Shown here: positions 55,028 through 64,000 of the stretch, piece after piece
How positions within the stretch are numbered: position 1 is the stretch's first letter
Layout of the letters: the number at the start of each line of letters is the position of its first letter
NCBI RefSeq assembly: GCF_013373795.3
Contig: NZ_CP088022.1
Coordinates: forward strand, 4,154,001-4,218,000
Length of the DNA: 64,000 bases
Source: Bradyrhizobium quebecense
Lineage (GTDB): Bacteria > Pseudomonadota > Alphaproteobacteria > Rhizobiales > Xanthobacteraceae
Direction of reading: 5' to 3'
Program-made: the position numbers and the translations under genes
The notes under the pieces: generated by a model
The model's input: the letters and a program-made list of their open reading frames with translations, nothing else
Told to the model about the DNA's origin: nothing
Databases searched by the model: none

Positions 55028-56952
55028 TGGACTATGCCGGTCGGGCCGCGCAGGCCGACACCTTTCCCAAGATGCTGCGCCTGAACGCCAGGGAGCACGG
55101 AGGCGAGATCGCGCTGCGCGAGAAGGATCTTGGGCTGTGGCGCGAATTCACCTGGAGCGACTACCAGACGCGCACCCATGATTTCGCGCTCGGCATGGTC
55201 GAGCTCGGCCTCGGCCGCGGCGACGTGATCGGCATCATCGGCGACAACCGGCCGGACTGGGTCGCGGCCGAAATCGCCAGCCACGCAATCGGCGCGATGA
55301 GCCTCGGCCTCTACCGCGACGTGCTGGACGAGGAAGCCTCCTATCTCCTGACCTATGGCGAGGCCAAGCTGGTCTTCGCCGAGGACGAGGAACAGGTCGA
55401 CAAGCTGCTCGGCCTTGCCGACCGCGTGCCCAATCTCAAGCACATCGTCTATTCCGACCCGCGCGGCATGCGGAAATACGACGATCCGCGGCTGATGGAG
55501 GCGAGCAAGCTCGTCGCACTGGGCCGCGACCGCGCCACGCGCGAGCCCGGGCTGTACGAGCGGCTGGTCGACGCCACACGCGGTGAGGACGTCGCAATCC
55601 TCTGCACGACCTCGGGCACGACAGCCAATCCGAAGCTTGCGATGCTCTCGGCCGGGCGCGTGCTGCGGCACTGCGCGACCTATCTCGCCTTCGATCCGAA
55701 GGGGCCGGACGACGAATATGTCTCGGTGCTGCCGCTGCCCTGGATCATGGAGCAGATCTACGCGCTGGGCAAAGCGCTGCTCTCCCGGATGAAGGTCAAC
55801 TTCGTCGAAGAGCCCGAGACGATGATGAACGACTTCCGCGAGATCGCGCCGACCTTCGTGCTGTTCGCGCCGCGGGTCTGGGAATCGATCGCGGCCGACG
55901 TCCGCGCCGGCGTGATGGATGCCTCGCCGTTCAAGCAGCGGCTCTACGAGCTCGGCATGAAAACCGGGCTTGCGGCGCTCGCCGACGGCAAGCACTCTGT
56001 CTTCGCCGACCAGCTCTTGTTCCGTGCGCTGCGCGACCGGCTCGGCTTCACGCGGCTGCGCTCGGCGGCAACCGGCGGCGCGGCGCTCGGACCGGATACC
56101 TTCAAGTTCTTCCAGGCGATGGGCGTGCCGCTGCGCACGCTGTATGGCCAGACCGAGCTGCTCGGCGCCTACACGCTGCATCCCGAAGGCAAGGTCGATC
56201 CCGATACCACGGGCGTTCCGATGGCCGACAACATCGAGATCCGCATCGACAATGCCGACGTCAACGGCGTCGGCGAGATCGTGGTGCGGCACCCGAACAT
56301 GTTCCACGGCTACTACAAGAACCCCGAAGCATCGGTCGCCGACATCAACGACGGCTGGATGCACTCGGGCGACGCCGGGTACTACAACGACAACCGGCAG
56401 CTTGTTGTGATCGACCGCATCAAGGACCTCGCCGAGACTTCGCGTGGCGAGCGCTTCTCGCCACAATATATCGAGAACAAGCTGAAGTTCTCGCCCTATG
56501 TCGCTGAGGCGGTCGTGCTCGGCGCCGGCCGCGAAGCGCTCGCCGCGATGATCTGCATCCGCTATTCGATCATCTCGAAATGGGCGGAGAAGAACCGGAT
56601 CTCGTTCACGACCTATACCGACCTGTCCTCGCGGCCCGAGGTCTACGCGCTGTTGAAGAAAGAGGTCGAGACGGTCAACGCCACCCTGCCGCCCGCGCAA
56701 CGCATCTCGCGCTTCCTGCTGCTCTACAAGGAGCTCGATGCCGACGACGGCGAGCTGACGCGGACCCGAAAGGTCCGTCGCGGCGTCATCAACGAAAAAT
56801 ATGCCGATATCATCGAGGCGATTTACCGCGGCAAGGCCAACATCCCCGTCGACACCGTGATCCGCTTCCAGGACGGCACCACGCAGCGCGTCCGCACCAC
56901 GCTCGAGGTCGTCGATCTCGGCCGTGCCGTGATCGCGGAGGCTGCGGAATGA
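55024..56952 (+). CDS. AMP-dependent acyl-CoA synthetase (long-chain fatty acyl-CoA ligase type)
   Basis: A 642-residue adenylate-forming enzyme. The P-loop is LCTTSGTTANPKLAM. YGQTELLGAYTLH and GWMHSGDAGYYNDNRQL are the A5 and A7 motifs, and RIKDLAETSRGERFSPQYIE is the hinge. It overlaps the livG-like gene by 4 bp, so a transported acid is probably turned to its CoA thioester as it enters. Candidates are aromatic, phenylpropanoid or fatty acids; none can be chosen from sequence. Confidence 0.88.
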   Translation: MMDYAGRAAQADTFPKMLRLNAREHGGEIALREKDLGLWREFTWSDYQTRTHDFALGMVELGLGRGDVIGIIGDNRPDWVAAEIASHAIGAMSLGLYRDVLDEEASYLLTYGEAKLVFAEDEEQVDKLLGLADRVPNLKHIVYSDPRGMRKYDDPRLMEASKLVALGRDRATREPGLYERLVDATRGEDVAILCTTSGTTANPKLAMLSAGRVLRHCATYLAFDPKGPDDEYVSVLPLPWIMEQIYALGKALLSRMKVNFVEEPETMMNDFREIAPTFVLFAPRVWESIAADVRAGVMDASPFKQRLYELGMKTGLAALADGKHSVFADQLLFRALRDRLGFTRLRSAATGGAALGPDTFKFFQAMGVPLRTLYGQTELLGAYTLHPEGKVDPDTTGVPMADNIEIRIDNADVNGVGEIVVRHPNMFHGYYKNPEASVADINDGWMHSGDAGYYNDNRQLVVIDRIKDLAETSRGERFSPQYIENKLKFSPYVAEAVVLGAGREALAAMICIRYSIISKWAEKNRISFTTYTDLSSRPEVYALLKKEVETVNATLPPAQRISRFLLLYKELDADDGELTRTRKVRRGVINEKYADIIEAIYRGKANIPVDTVIRFQDGTTQRVRTTLEVVDLGRAVIAEAAE

Positions 56953-56983
56953 CCATTCAAGCCGCTCGATCCGCATATTCGGC

Positions 56984-57071
56984 CGTCATGCGCGGGCTTG
57001 ACCCGCGCATCCATCCCCTTCGCAAGGGTCTTCATTCGCGATGGATCGCCGGGTCAAGCCCGGCGATGACG
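56984..57071. repeat. Palindromic repeat inside the second Liv operon
   Basis: cgtcatgcgcgggcttgacc to catccat on the left pairs with atggatcgccgggtcaagcc and cggcgatgacg on the right. It separates the ligase from the livH-like gene. Confidence 0.7.
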
Positions 57072-57094
57072 ATCTGCAAATTTGGCGACATCAC

Positions 57095-57988
57095 ATGAAC
57101 ATCCAGTTCCTGATCCAGCTGATCGTCAATGGCCTCGTGGTCGGCACGCTCTACGGCGTGGTCGCGATGTCGTTCGTGCTGATCTACAAGGCGACGCAGG
57201 TCGTGAACTTCGCGCAGGGCGAATTGCTGCTGGTCGGCGCCTGGGTGTGCTGGGCGCTGCTGACGAAGTACCAGGTGCCGTTCTGGGTGGGCATGCCGAT
57301 CACGCTGGTGTTCATGTTCATCTTCGGCATCGCGATCCAGGTCGTGATCCTGCGGCCGATGATCGGCGAACCGATCATCTCGGTGATCATGGTGACGATC
57401 GGGCTCTCGACCGTGTTCCAGGCCGCGCTGAAATGGATCTTCGGCGTCAACCCGCAGCCGTTCCCGCGCGTGTTCCAGAGCCAATCGGTCAGCCTGTTCG
57501 GGCTGCAGATCCAGACTGTCTATGTCATGAGCCTCGTGGTCTCGCTTGCCATGATGGTCGGCATGGCCTGGTTCTTCCGTGCCTCCAAATACGGCCTCGC
57601 GATGCGCGCCACCGCCTTCAACCAGCAGGTCGCACAGTCGCTCGGCATCTCCGTGAAGAGCGTGTTCGCAATGGCGTGGGCGATCTCGGCTACCGTTTCG
57701 GCAGTCGCCGGCGTGGTGGTCGCCGTGGTCAACGGCGTGTCGTCCGGCCTCTCCACCTACGGCATCAAGGTGTTTCCGGCCGCGATCCTCGGCGGCCTCG
57801 ACTCGGTCGGCGGCGCGGTGCTCGGCGGCATCATCATCGGGCTGCTGGAAAACGTCGCCCAGTATGTCGACAGCGAGTATCTGCACTGGGGCAATCTGTA
57901 CGAGATCGCGCCGTTCTACGTCCTGATCATCATCCTGATGATCAAGCCGTACGGGCTGTTCGGCACCAAAGACATCGAGCGGGTCTGA
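57095..57988 (+). CDS. LivH-type ABC transporter permease (second Liv system)
   Basis: A 297-residue inner-membrane permease starting MNIQFLIQLIVNGLVVGTLY at ATG 57095. The longer open frame before it is repeat DNA. It shows FAQGELLLVGAWVCWALL, YGLAMRATAFNQQVAQSLGI and LGGLDSVGGAVLGGIIIGLL. It is 3 bp before the livM-like gene. Confidence 0.9.
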   Translation: MNIQFLIQLIVNGLVVGTLYGVVAMSFVLIYKATQVVNFAQGELLLVGAWVCWALLTKYQVPFWVGMPITLVFMFIFGIAIQVVILRPMIGEPIISVIMVTIGLSTVFQAALKWIFGVNPQPFPRVFQSQSVSLFGLQIQTVYVMSLVVSLAMMVGMAWFFRASKYGLAMRATAFNQQVAQSLGISVKSVFAMAWAISATVSAVAGVVVAVVNGVSSGLSTYGIKVFPAAILGGLDSVGGAVLGGIIIGLLENVAQYVDSEYLHWGNLYEIAPFYVLIIILMIKPYGLFGTKDIERV

Positions 57989-57991
57989 TCA

Positions 57992-59065
57992 ATGGCAACG
58001 AGCACCCTCATCCCGTCGGGCGATTTCCGCACCAGCTACGCGGCCGACACCACAATCTTCCCGACCGCGACCAGCCGCAACTTCGCGATTCTGGGCATCG
58101 CGCTCGCCTGTTTTGCGCCGATGCTGCTGTCCAACTACCTGCTCTCGATCGCGATCCAGATCGGCATCTTCGCGATCGCGGCGCTCGGCCTCAACGTGCT
58201 GGTCGGCTTCACCGGCCAGATCTCGATCGGCCACGCCGCGTTCTTCCTGTTCGGTGCCTTCACCTCGGCCTACATCTCCAACAACGCGCCGATCCCGGTG
58301 TTCTTCGCGATCCCGCTCGCCGGCGTGATCACGGCGCTGGTCGGCCTGGTGTTCGGCGTGCCGGCGGCGCGGCTGAAGGGGCTTTACCTCGTCATCGCAA
58401 CGCTCGCCGCGCAGTACATCCTGCTCGACTTCTTCTCGCGCGCCGACTGGTTCTCGGGCGGTTCGGTGCCGGCCAGCGCCAATCCGTTCTCGATCTTCGG
58501 CTACACGCTACGCGGCGACCGGCAGTATTTCTACGTCGTGCTCGCCTACATGGTGATCAGCTATCTGCTGGTCACCAATCTGATGCGCACTCGCGACGGT
58601 CGCGCGCTGGTCGCGATCCGCGATCACTATCTCTCCGCCGAGATCATGGGCATCAACCTGACCAAGTACCGGACGCTGTCGTTCGGACTTGCCGCCTTCT
58701 TTGCCGGCATCGCCGGCGCGCTCTACGCGCACTATCAGCTGGTGGTCTCCCAGGAAGGCTTTGGCATCGAACGCTCGGTGCTGTTCCTGGCGATGGTCAT
58801 CATCGGCGGCACCGGCTCGGTGATGGGCACGCTGATGGGCACGGCCTTCGTGGTGCTGCTGCCGGAATCGATGGAATGGCTGAGCGCCTGGCTGAAGGGC
58901 AGCGCCATCGACAAGGCGCTGCAGCTCAACAACAACATCACCTTCCTGCGCGAGATCGCGATCGGCCTGATCATCATCGGCTTCCTGATGTTCGAGCCGG
59001 ACGGCCTCGCGCATCGCTGGCGGCAGATCAAGGCCTACTGGAAGCTCTATCCGTTCTCGCACTGA
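57992..59065 (+). CDS. LivM-type ABC transporter permease (second Liv system)
   Basis: A 357-residue permease with an N-terminal hydrophilic stretch of about 30 residues, then about nine spans. It has VGFTGQISIGHAAFFLFGAF, RALVAIRDHYLSAEIMGINL and IIGGTGSVMGTLMGTAFVVL. It follows the livH-like gene by 3 bp. Confidence 0.9.
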   Translation: MATSTLIPSGDFRTSYAADTTIFPTATSRNFAILGIALACFAPMLLSNYLLSIAIQIGIFAIAALGLNVLVGFTGQISIGHAAFFLFGAFTSAYISNNAPIPVFFAIPLAGVITALVGLVFGVPAARLKGLYLVIATLAAQYILLDFFSRADWFSGGSVPASANPFSIFGYTLRGDRQYFYVVLAYMVISYLLVTNLMRTRDGRALVAIRDHYLSAEIMGINLTKYRTLSFGLAAFFAGIAGALYAHYQLVVSQEGFGIERSVLFLAMVIIGGTGSVMGTLMGTAFVVLLPESMEWLSAWLKGSAIDKALQLNNNITFLREIAIGLIIIGFLMFEPDGLAHRWRQIKAYWKLYPFSH

Positions 59066-59118
59066 CGCCTGGAACAACTCAAATTCGGTTCAACGAATAA
59101 AAGCAGGAGGAAACAACA

Positions 59119-60402
59119 ATGACGATTAGATCCCTTTTGAGCTCGGTCTCGCTTGCGCTGCTGGTCAGCAGCGCGGCCGCCACCGCGCAGGCGCAGATCG
59201 CCATCGGCCATCTGCAGGACCTCTCGGGCGGCACCTCCGATGTCGGAACGCCCTATGGCCAGGGCGTGGTCGACACCTTCGCCTGGGTCAACAAGAACGG
59301 CGGCGTCGGCGGCAAGCAGCTCAGCGTCGACAGCAACGACTATGGCTACCAGGTGCCGCGCGCGATCGCGCTGTACAAGAAGTGGTCGGCATCCGACGCC
59401 AAGGTCGCGGCGATCATGGGCTGGGGCACGGCGGACACCGAGGCGCTGACCGGCTTTCTCGCACAGGACAAGATCCCCGACATCTCCGGCTCCTACGCCG
59501 CCGCGCTGACCGATCCGGAAGGCACCAGCGGCAAGGCCAAGCCGGCGCCGTACAATTTCTTCTACGGCCCGAGCTATTCGGACGCGATGCGCGCGATGCT
59601 GACTTGGGCCGCCGAGGATTGGAAGGCCAAGGGCAAGTCCGGCAAGCCGAAATTCGTCCACATGGGCGCCAACCATCCCTATCCGAACGCACCGAAGGCG
59701 GCCGGCGAAGCGCTCGCCACCGAACTCGGCTTCGAGGTGCTGCCGCCGCTGGTGTTTGCGCTTTCACCCGGCGACTACTCGGCGCAGTGCCTGAGCCTGA
59801 AGAGCTCCGGCGCCAACTACGCCTATCTCGGCAATACGGCTGCCTCCAACATCTCCGTGCTGAAGGCCTGCAAGACCGCCGGCGTCGACGTCCAGTTCCT
59901 GGGCAATGTCTGGGGCATGGATGAGAACGCCGCCAAGACCGCCGGCGATGCCGCCGACGGCGTGATCTTCCCGCTGCGCACCGCGGTGAGTTGGGGCGGC
60001 AACGCGCCCGGCATGAAGACGGTGATGGAAATCTCCAAGATGTCCGACCCATCGGGCAAGGTCTATCGCCCCGTGCACTACATCGCGGCGGTGTGTAGCG
60101 CGCTCTATCTGAAGGAAGCGCTCGACTGGGCCGCCAAGAATGGCGGCGCCACCGGCGAGAACGTCGCCAAGGGCTTCTACCAGAAGAAGGACTGGGTGCC
60201 GGCCGGCATGGACGGCGTCTGCAATCCCTCCACCTGGACCGAGAAGGATCACCGCCCGACGACAAAGGTCGACCTCTATCGCTCGAAGGTGTCGGGCGCG
60301 ACCGACGGCGACATCAACGACCTGATGGGCAAGGGCACGATCAAGCTCGAGAAGGTGAAGACCGTCGAACTGCCGCGCAAGCCGGAATGGTTTGGCTGGT
60401 AA
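59119..60402 (+). CDS. ABC transporter substrate-binding protein (second Liv system)
   Basis: A 427-residue periplasmic protein. The signal peptide MTIRSLLSSVSLALLVSSAA is cleaved near AQAQ, before IAIGHLQDLSGGTSDVGTPY. The ribosome-binding site aggagg lies about 8 bases before the ATG. The body shows KFVHMGANHPYPNAPKAAGE and NVWGMDENA, a subgroup linked in this genus with organic-acid uptake next to CoA ligases. The ligand is not known. Confidence 0.88.
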   Translation: MTIRSLLSSVSLALLVSSAAATAQAQIAIGHLQDLSGGTSDVGTPYGQGVVDTFAWVNKNGGVGGKQLSVDSNDYGYQVPRAIALYKKWSASDAKVAAIMGWGTADTEALTGFLAQDKIPDISGSYAAALTDPEGTSGKAKPAPYNFFYGPSYSDAMRAMLTWAAEDWKAKGKSGKPKFVHMGANHPYPNAPKAAGEALATELGFEVLPPLVFALSPGDYSAQCLSLKSSGANYAYLGNTAASNISVLKACKTAGVDVQFLGNVWGMDENAAKTAGDAADGVIFPLRTAVSWGGNAPGMKTVMEISKMSDPSGKVYRPVHYIAAVCSALYLKEALDWAAKNGGATGENVAKGFYQKKDWVPAGMDGVCNPSTWTEKDHRPTTKVDLYRSKVSGATDGDINDLMGKGTIKLEKVKTVELPRKPEWFGW

Positions 60403-60440
60403 GGCCGTGAGGCTGCCACCAGCGCAGCCTCGACAACAAT

Positions 60441-60563
60441 CGTCATCCCCCGCGAAAGCGGGGGATCCAGTCCGCCGCGGCCTCTCGATTGATCGCCGGC
60501 GTCTCTGGAATACTGGGTCACCCGCTCTAGCGCGCAGTTGCGTACGAAACGCGGGTGACGACC
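60441..60563. repeat. Palindromic repeat between binding-protein and livF-like genes
   Basis: Contains the hairpin atcccccgcgaaagcgggggat at 60445-60466, and outer arms gtcatcccccgc...gcgggtgac that pair imperfectly. Confidence 0.65.
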
Positions 60564-60582
60564 GTGGAGAGTGATCGAGACC

Positions 60583-61422
60583 ATGAACGAAACCCTCGAA
60601 GCGACCCGCCCGGTGCCGACGGCAGTCCCGCCGCCGCCACTGCTCGGCGTCAACAACATCGAGGTCGTCTATGACGACGTCATCCTGGTGCTGCGCGGCC
60701 TCAGCCTCGAGGTGCCGAAGGGCGCGATCGTGGCGCTGCTCGGCGCCAACGGCGCCGGCAAGTCGACCACGCTGAAGGCGATCTCCGGCCTGCTCAAGAC
60801 CGAGGACGGCGAAGTCACCCGCGGCGAGATCCTGTTCGAGGGCCAGCGCATCAACGGCATCGATCCCGACAAGATCGTCCGCCGCGGCATCTTCCAGGTG
60901 ATGGAAGGCCGTCGCATCGTCGCCGACATGACATCGCTGGAGAATCTGCGGCTCGGCGCGTTCACCCGGCGCGACCGCGAGGTCTCGGCCGATATCGACA
61001 TGGTGTTCAAATATTTCCCGCGCCTGAAGGAGCGCACCGGCCTCGCCGGCTACCTCTCCGGCGGCGAGCAGCAGATGCTCGCGATCGGCCGCGCACTGAT
61101 GGCGCGCCCGAAGATGATCCTGATGGACGAGCCCTCGATGGGGCTGTCGCCGCTGCTGGTCAAGGAAGTGTTCGCGATCATCAAGGAAATCAACCGCGAT
61201 CTCGGGGTCACGATCCTGCTGGTCGAGCAGAACGCCCGCGCCGCGCTGTCGGTCGCGAGCCATGGCTACATCATGGAACAGGGCAAGGTCGTGCTCGACG
61301 GCTCCGCCGACGAGCTGCGCGACAACGAGGACGTCAAGGAATTCTACCTCGGCGGCGCCGGCGACCAGCGCAAGAGCTTCAAGAACCTGAAGAGCTTCAA
61401 GCGGCGCAAGCGCTGGCTGTGA
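60583..61422 (+). CDS. LivF-type ABC transporter ATPase (second Liv system)
   Basis: A 279-residue ATPase from ATG 60583 (a GTG at 60571 is possible). It has Walker A LLGANGAGKSTTLKAISG, GRRIVADMTSLENLRLGAFT, the signature GYLSGGEQQMLAIGRALMAR, Walker B MILMDEPSMGLSPLL and LLVEQNARAAL. The C-terminal tail KSFKNLKSFKRRKRWL is unusually basic. It completes the transporter begun at 54206. Confidence 0.9.
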   Translation: MNETLEATRPVPTAVPPPPLLGVNNIEVVYDDVILVLRGLSLEVPKGAIVALLGANGAGKSTTLKAISGLLKTEDGEVTRGEILFEGQRINGIDPDKIVRRGIFQVMEGRRIVADMTSLENLRLGAFTRRDREVSADIDMVFKYFPRLKERTGLAGYLSGGEQQMLAIGRALMARPKMILMDEPSMGLSPLLVKEVFAIIKEINRDLGVTILLVEQNARAALSVASHGYIMEQGKVVLDGSADELRDNEDVKEFYLGGAGDQRKSFKNLKSFKRRKRWL

Positions 61423-61429
61423 GGATATC

Positions 61430-61470
61430 GAGCGTTTTCGGGCGGAGTTGCGTGTGCAGAAAACGCGTCA
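61430..61470. repeat. Dispersed palindromic repeat, second copy of the GAGCGTTTTC element
   Basis: gagcgttttc to gaaaacgcgtca, with stem GCGTTTTC/GAAAACGC as in the copy at 5917-5969. It lies between the convergent livF-like and AGE-family genes. Confidence 0.6.
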
Positions 61471-61486
61471 GACCAGGAAGGCGGTT

Positions 61487-62635
61487 CTATCCGAGCACCT
61501 GCTCGGCCTCAGTGACCGCACAGAGCACATGGTAGAACGACGACGCCGGGATCGTGGCGACCAGCGACGCGCCCTCGCGGTCGAACTGGTCGTACCAGCC
61601 GCCGGCCACGGGATGGCTGAGATAGTACCGCTCCAGCAGCACCAGCGCCGCGCGGGCCTCGTCCGCAGCGCCAGCTTCGCCCGACTCCGCCTGCGCGATC
61701 CAGGCCTTCGCCAGCTCGCTCTGCGGCCAAAGCCGCCTGCTGTGGCGGCGGATGTTGCCCTCCGTATCACCCTCGTCGATCAGGCAGCCGGTGGCGTCGC
61801 GGTAGCGCAGCGCAGAGGCCAAGAGCTCGCCGCGCGGGCGCCCCGTGGGGCAACCGGTGATCCGTTCAAATCCCTTCAGCAGCCAGACCCATTCCGCGAG
61901 GTGCCCGGGCTCGACGCTGACCGGCGGGATCTTCGACCAGTCCTCCTCGAAATATTCGCCGAGGGTGTGCGTCTGCTTGTCGTAGAGATTGGCCAGGAAC
62001 AGCGCGAAGAAATCGCCGGCACGGTTCTGGAACGACAAATCGTGAGTTGCGTCGAAGCAGGCTATCATCGCCTCGAACAGATGCATTTGCGGGTTCTGCC
62101 GGCGCGGCATCGACGGCGGCAGGCCTTCCTGGAAGCCGCCATGGGGCGAGCGCAGCTGGGTGTCGAGGAACGACAGCAGCGCGTCGATCTCGGCGCGGAT
62201 CTGGGCGTCCTGGTCGAGGCCATAGGCGGTCGCCAGCGCAAGCAGCACGAAGGCATGGCCATAAGTGTCGCGCAGCGGGTTATGCGCGCCGCCGTCCGGC
62301 GTCAGGCTGAAGACGAAGCCAGGCCTGCCATCCGGCGCCTTGGCCTTGGCCAGCAGGTAGTCCAGCCCTTTCAGCGCGATCGCGCGGCCCTCGGGATACC
62401 AGCCGATCTGGGCCGCCTTGGCGTAGCAATAGATCTGGCGCGCCTGCACAAGCAGGCGGCGCGGCGCGGCGTTGTCGGCTGTCCCATCCTGATGCAGCCG
62501 GTCGACAAAGCCGCCGGCCGTGCCGTCCCAGCCGACCGTCGACCACAGCGGCAAGGCGTGGTCGATGATGCGGTGCTTCAACCTCGCGACGACGTCGGCG
62601 GCCCCGTCCGCCGCAACGCTCTCTGCCTCAGCCAT
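61487..62635 (-). CDS. N-acylglucosamine 2-epimerase (AGE) family sugar epimerase/isomerase
   Basis: A 382-residue alpha/alpha-barrel enzyme from ATG 62635 (GGGAG upstream). It has RLLVQARQIYCYAKAAQIGW, NPQMHLFEAMIACFDATHD, EPGHLAEWVWLLKGFERITG and RRLWPQSELAKAW. The histidines in NPQMHL, PGHLAEW and RHSRRLWPQ are the family's active-site positions. Likely reactions are mannose-fructose isomerisation or GlcNAc-ManNAc epimerisation. It lies opposite to its neighbours and seems unrelated to the transporter. Confidence 0.82.
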   Translation of the reverse strand: MAEAESVAADGAADVVARLKHRIIDHALPLWSTVGWDGTAGGFVDRLHQDGTADNAAPRRLLVQARQIYCYAKAAQIGWYPEGRAIALKGLDYLLAKAKAPDGRPGFVFSLTPDGGAHNPLRDTYGHAFVLLALATAYGLDQDAQIRAEIDALLSFLDTQLRSPHGGFQEGLPPSMPRRQNPQMHLFEAMIACFDATHDLSFQNRAGDFFALFLANLYDKQTHTLGEYFEEDWSKIPPVSVEPGHLAEWVWLLKGFERITGCPTGRPRGELLASALRYRDATGCLIDEGDTEGNIRRHSRRLWPQSELAKAWIAQAESGEAGAADEARAALVLLERYYLSHPVAGGWYDQFDREGASLVATIPASSFYHVLCAVTEAEQVLG

Positions 62636-62730
62636 CGTGCTCCCTGGAACCGTCCCAATGTCAGCGGTCACCGTCTGATAGCACGGGCGGACCGGCACGC
62701 CACCTGTGCAAATCCTCTCAAGGACCTGCC

Positions 62731-63954
62731 ATGACCGACCATTACGATGCCCTTGAAACGCGCGAGCCGGCCGAGCGCGAGGCCGCCCTGTTCGCCCGGC
62801 TGCCGGATGTGCTGCGCAGGGCGATGGCGGCGCCCGCCTATGCCAACCTCCTCAGGGGCACCGACCCCGCCTCCATCACCAGCCGGCAGACGCTGGCGGG
62901 GCTGCCGGTGTTGCGCAAATCGGAACTCCCAGCCCTGCACAAGGCCGCCCCGCCCTTCGGCGGCTTCGTGGCCGACAAGCCCGGCTCGTTTGCTCGGCTG
63001 TTCACCTCGCCCGGACCGATCTTCGAACCCGAAGGCCGCCAAGCGGACCCCTGGCGCGGCGCGCGGGCGTTGTTTGCGGCGGGCTTTCGCGAGGGGGACG
63101 TGGTTCTCAACACCTTCAGCTATCACCTCACCCCCGGCGGCTTCATCTTCGACGCCTCAGCGCGGGCGCTCGGCTGCGCGGTGATACCGGCTGGCCCAGG
63201 GAATACCGAGCAGCAATTCGAGCTGATCGAGGCCTATCGCCCGGTCGGCTATAGCGGCACGCCCGATTTCCTGAAGATCCTGCTCGACGCCGCCGCAGCA
63301 GGCGGCCGCGACGTGTCCTCGATCAAGCGCGCCCTGGTCTCGGGCGCCGCATTTCCGAAATCGTTGCAGGAGGAGATGAAATCGCGCGGCGTCGAGGCCT
63401 ATCAGGCTTTCGGCACGGCCGATCTCGGCCTGATCGCATTCGAGACGCCGGCGCGCGAGGGGATGACGGTCAATGAGGATTTGATCCTGGAGATCGTCAA
63501 GCCCGGCACCGGCGATCCGGTTGCACCCGGTGACGTCGGCGAGATCGTGGTGACCTCGCTCGATCCGCATCATCCGTGGATCCGCCTCGCGCTCGGCGAT
63601 CTGACCGCCGCCCTGCCCGGTGCGAGCCCGTGCGGACGCACCAACATGCGCATCAGGGGCTGGATGGGCCGCGCCGACCAGACCACCAAGGTCAAGGGCA
63701 TGTTCGTGCGCCCCGAGCAGATCGCAGAGATCGGCAAGCGCCATCCCGAGCTCGGACGGCTGCGCCTCGTCGTCACGCGCGCCGGCGAGGCTGACGCGAT
63801 GACGCTGAAAGCCGAATGCGGCTCGCCGTCCAATGCCCGACAGGGCGAGGTTGCGGCGACGCTGCGCGCGGTCACCAAGCTCGGCGGCACCGTCGAGCTG
63901 GTCGGCGCAGGCTCGCTGCCGAACGACGGCAAGGTGATCGCCGACGAGCGATAG
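62731..63954 (+). CDS. Phenylacetate-CoA ligase (PaaK)-related adenylate-forming protein, P-loop degenerate
   Basis: A 407-residue protein with the PaaK layout: LAGLPVLRKSELPALHKAAP near residue 50-70, NTFSYHLTPGGFIFDASARA, AYRPVGYSGTPDFLKILLDA, AFGTADLGLIAFE in place of YGxTE, and RGWMGRADQTTKVKGMFVRP as the A7-A8 region. The Ser/Thr/Gly-rich phosphate loop (SSGTTG in PaaK) is not recognisable; LFTSPGPIFEPEG stands there. It may be a divergent ligase for the acid brought in by the upstream transporter. It has a separate promoter, divergent from the AGE gene. Confidence 0.8.
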   Translation: MTDHYDALETREPAEREAALFARLPDVLRRAMAAPAYANLLRGTDPASITSRQTLAGLPVLRKSELPALHKAAPPFGGFVADKPGSFARLFTSPGPIFEPEGRQADPWRGARALFAAGFREGDVVLNTFSYHLTPGGFIFDASARALGCAVIPAGPGNTEQQFELIEAYRPVGYSGTPDFLKILLDAAAAGGRDVSSIKRALVSGAAFPKSLQEEMKSRGVEAYQAFGTADLGLIAFETPAREGMTVNEDLILEIVKPGTGDPVAPGDVGEIVVTSLDPHHPWIRLALGDLTAALPGASPCGRTNMRIRGWMGRADQTTKVKGMFVRPEQIAEIGKRHPELGRLRLVVTRAGEADAMTLKAECGSPSNARQGEVAATLRAVTKLGGTVELVGAGSLPNDGKVIADER

Positions 63955-64000
63955 GCCGACAACCCCGCAACATTGATCCAGGCCACATTGTCGCCCGCGA

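Noticed and set aside
54955..56976. Minus-strand open frame of 673 codons
   Set aside because: Antisense to the acyl-CoA synthetase, whose motifs are unambiguous; no motif in the reverse frame.

Overview
The window is chromosomal DNA of a high-GC alphaproteobacterium, most likely Bradyrhizobium or a close relative. The evidence is the rhizobial-type LPS and core genes, two branched-chain-amino-acid-type (Liv) ABC operons, a large-form malic enzyme, SPW-repeat and MHS-transporter proteins, and many palindromic repeats (hairpins around GTCGTCCCGGCGAAGGCCGGGAC, CGTCATTGCGAGG, GCGTTTTC...GAAAACGC) of the kind scattered through Bradyrhizobium genomes. That assignment is inference from gene content. 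No rRNA, tRNA or CRISPR array was seen.

Region 1 (1-20.9 kb) is a cell-surface polysaccharide island. It holds a sugar aminotransferase (cut by the window edge), a Gfo/Idh oxidoreductase, manC, a flippase-like membrane protein and a WecA/WbpL-type initiating sugar-phosphate transferase. A leftward run follows: hldD-hldE-O-antigen ligase/polymerase-wbpM-glycosyltransferase-4-keto-reductase/epimerase. waaF, an LpsB/LpcC-like glycosyltransferase and galE complete it. Together these would make an LPS inner core with heptose and an O-chain begun on an N-acetylated 6-deoxyhexosamine such as QuiNAc or FucNAc. A nested mobile element (an IS91-like unit inside an IS630-family unit) sits at 5979-9600, between the initiating transferase and the reductase, exactly at the reductase stop codon.

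Region 2 (21-35 kb) is mixed housekeeping and catabolism: an MsbA-type ABC exporter, a fumarylacetoacetase-family hydrolase, small exported proteins, an SPW membrane protein, an MHS-family transporter, malic enzyme, an LpxO-like lipid A hydroxylase, and a catabolic cluster (orphan binding protein, KSTD-like flavoprotein, SDR, IclR regulator).

Region 3 (35-50.7 kb) is rich in methyl-cycle and one-carbon genes: ahcY, metK, an HTH-methyltransferase fusion beside metK, a core-MetE protein 19 bp behind a complete Liv operon, and purU. An exported TPR-metacaspase, a lipoprotein, a calcineurin-type phosphoesterase and a HemD-family protein lie among them.

Region 4 (50.8-64 kb) has gmd-fcl for GDP-L-fucose, fed by ManC from 48 kb away, and a Crp/Fnr-family regulator with a candidate autoregulatory site. 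A second Liv system follows, interleaved with an acyl-CoA synthetase and followed by an AGE-family epimerase and a divergent PaaK-like ligase. This last cluster looks like uptake plus CoA activation of an organic (probably aromatic) acid.
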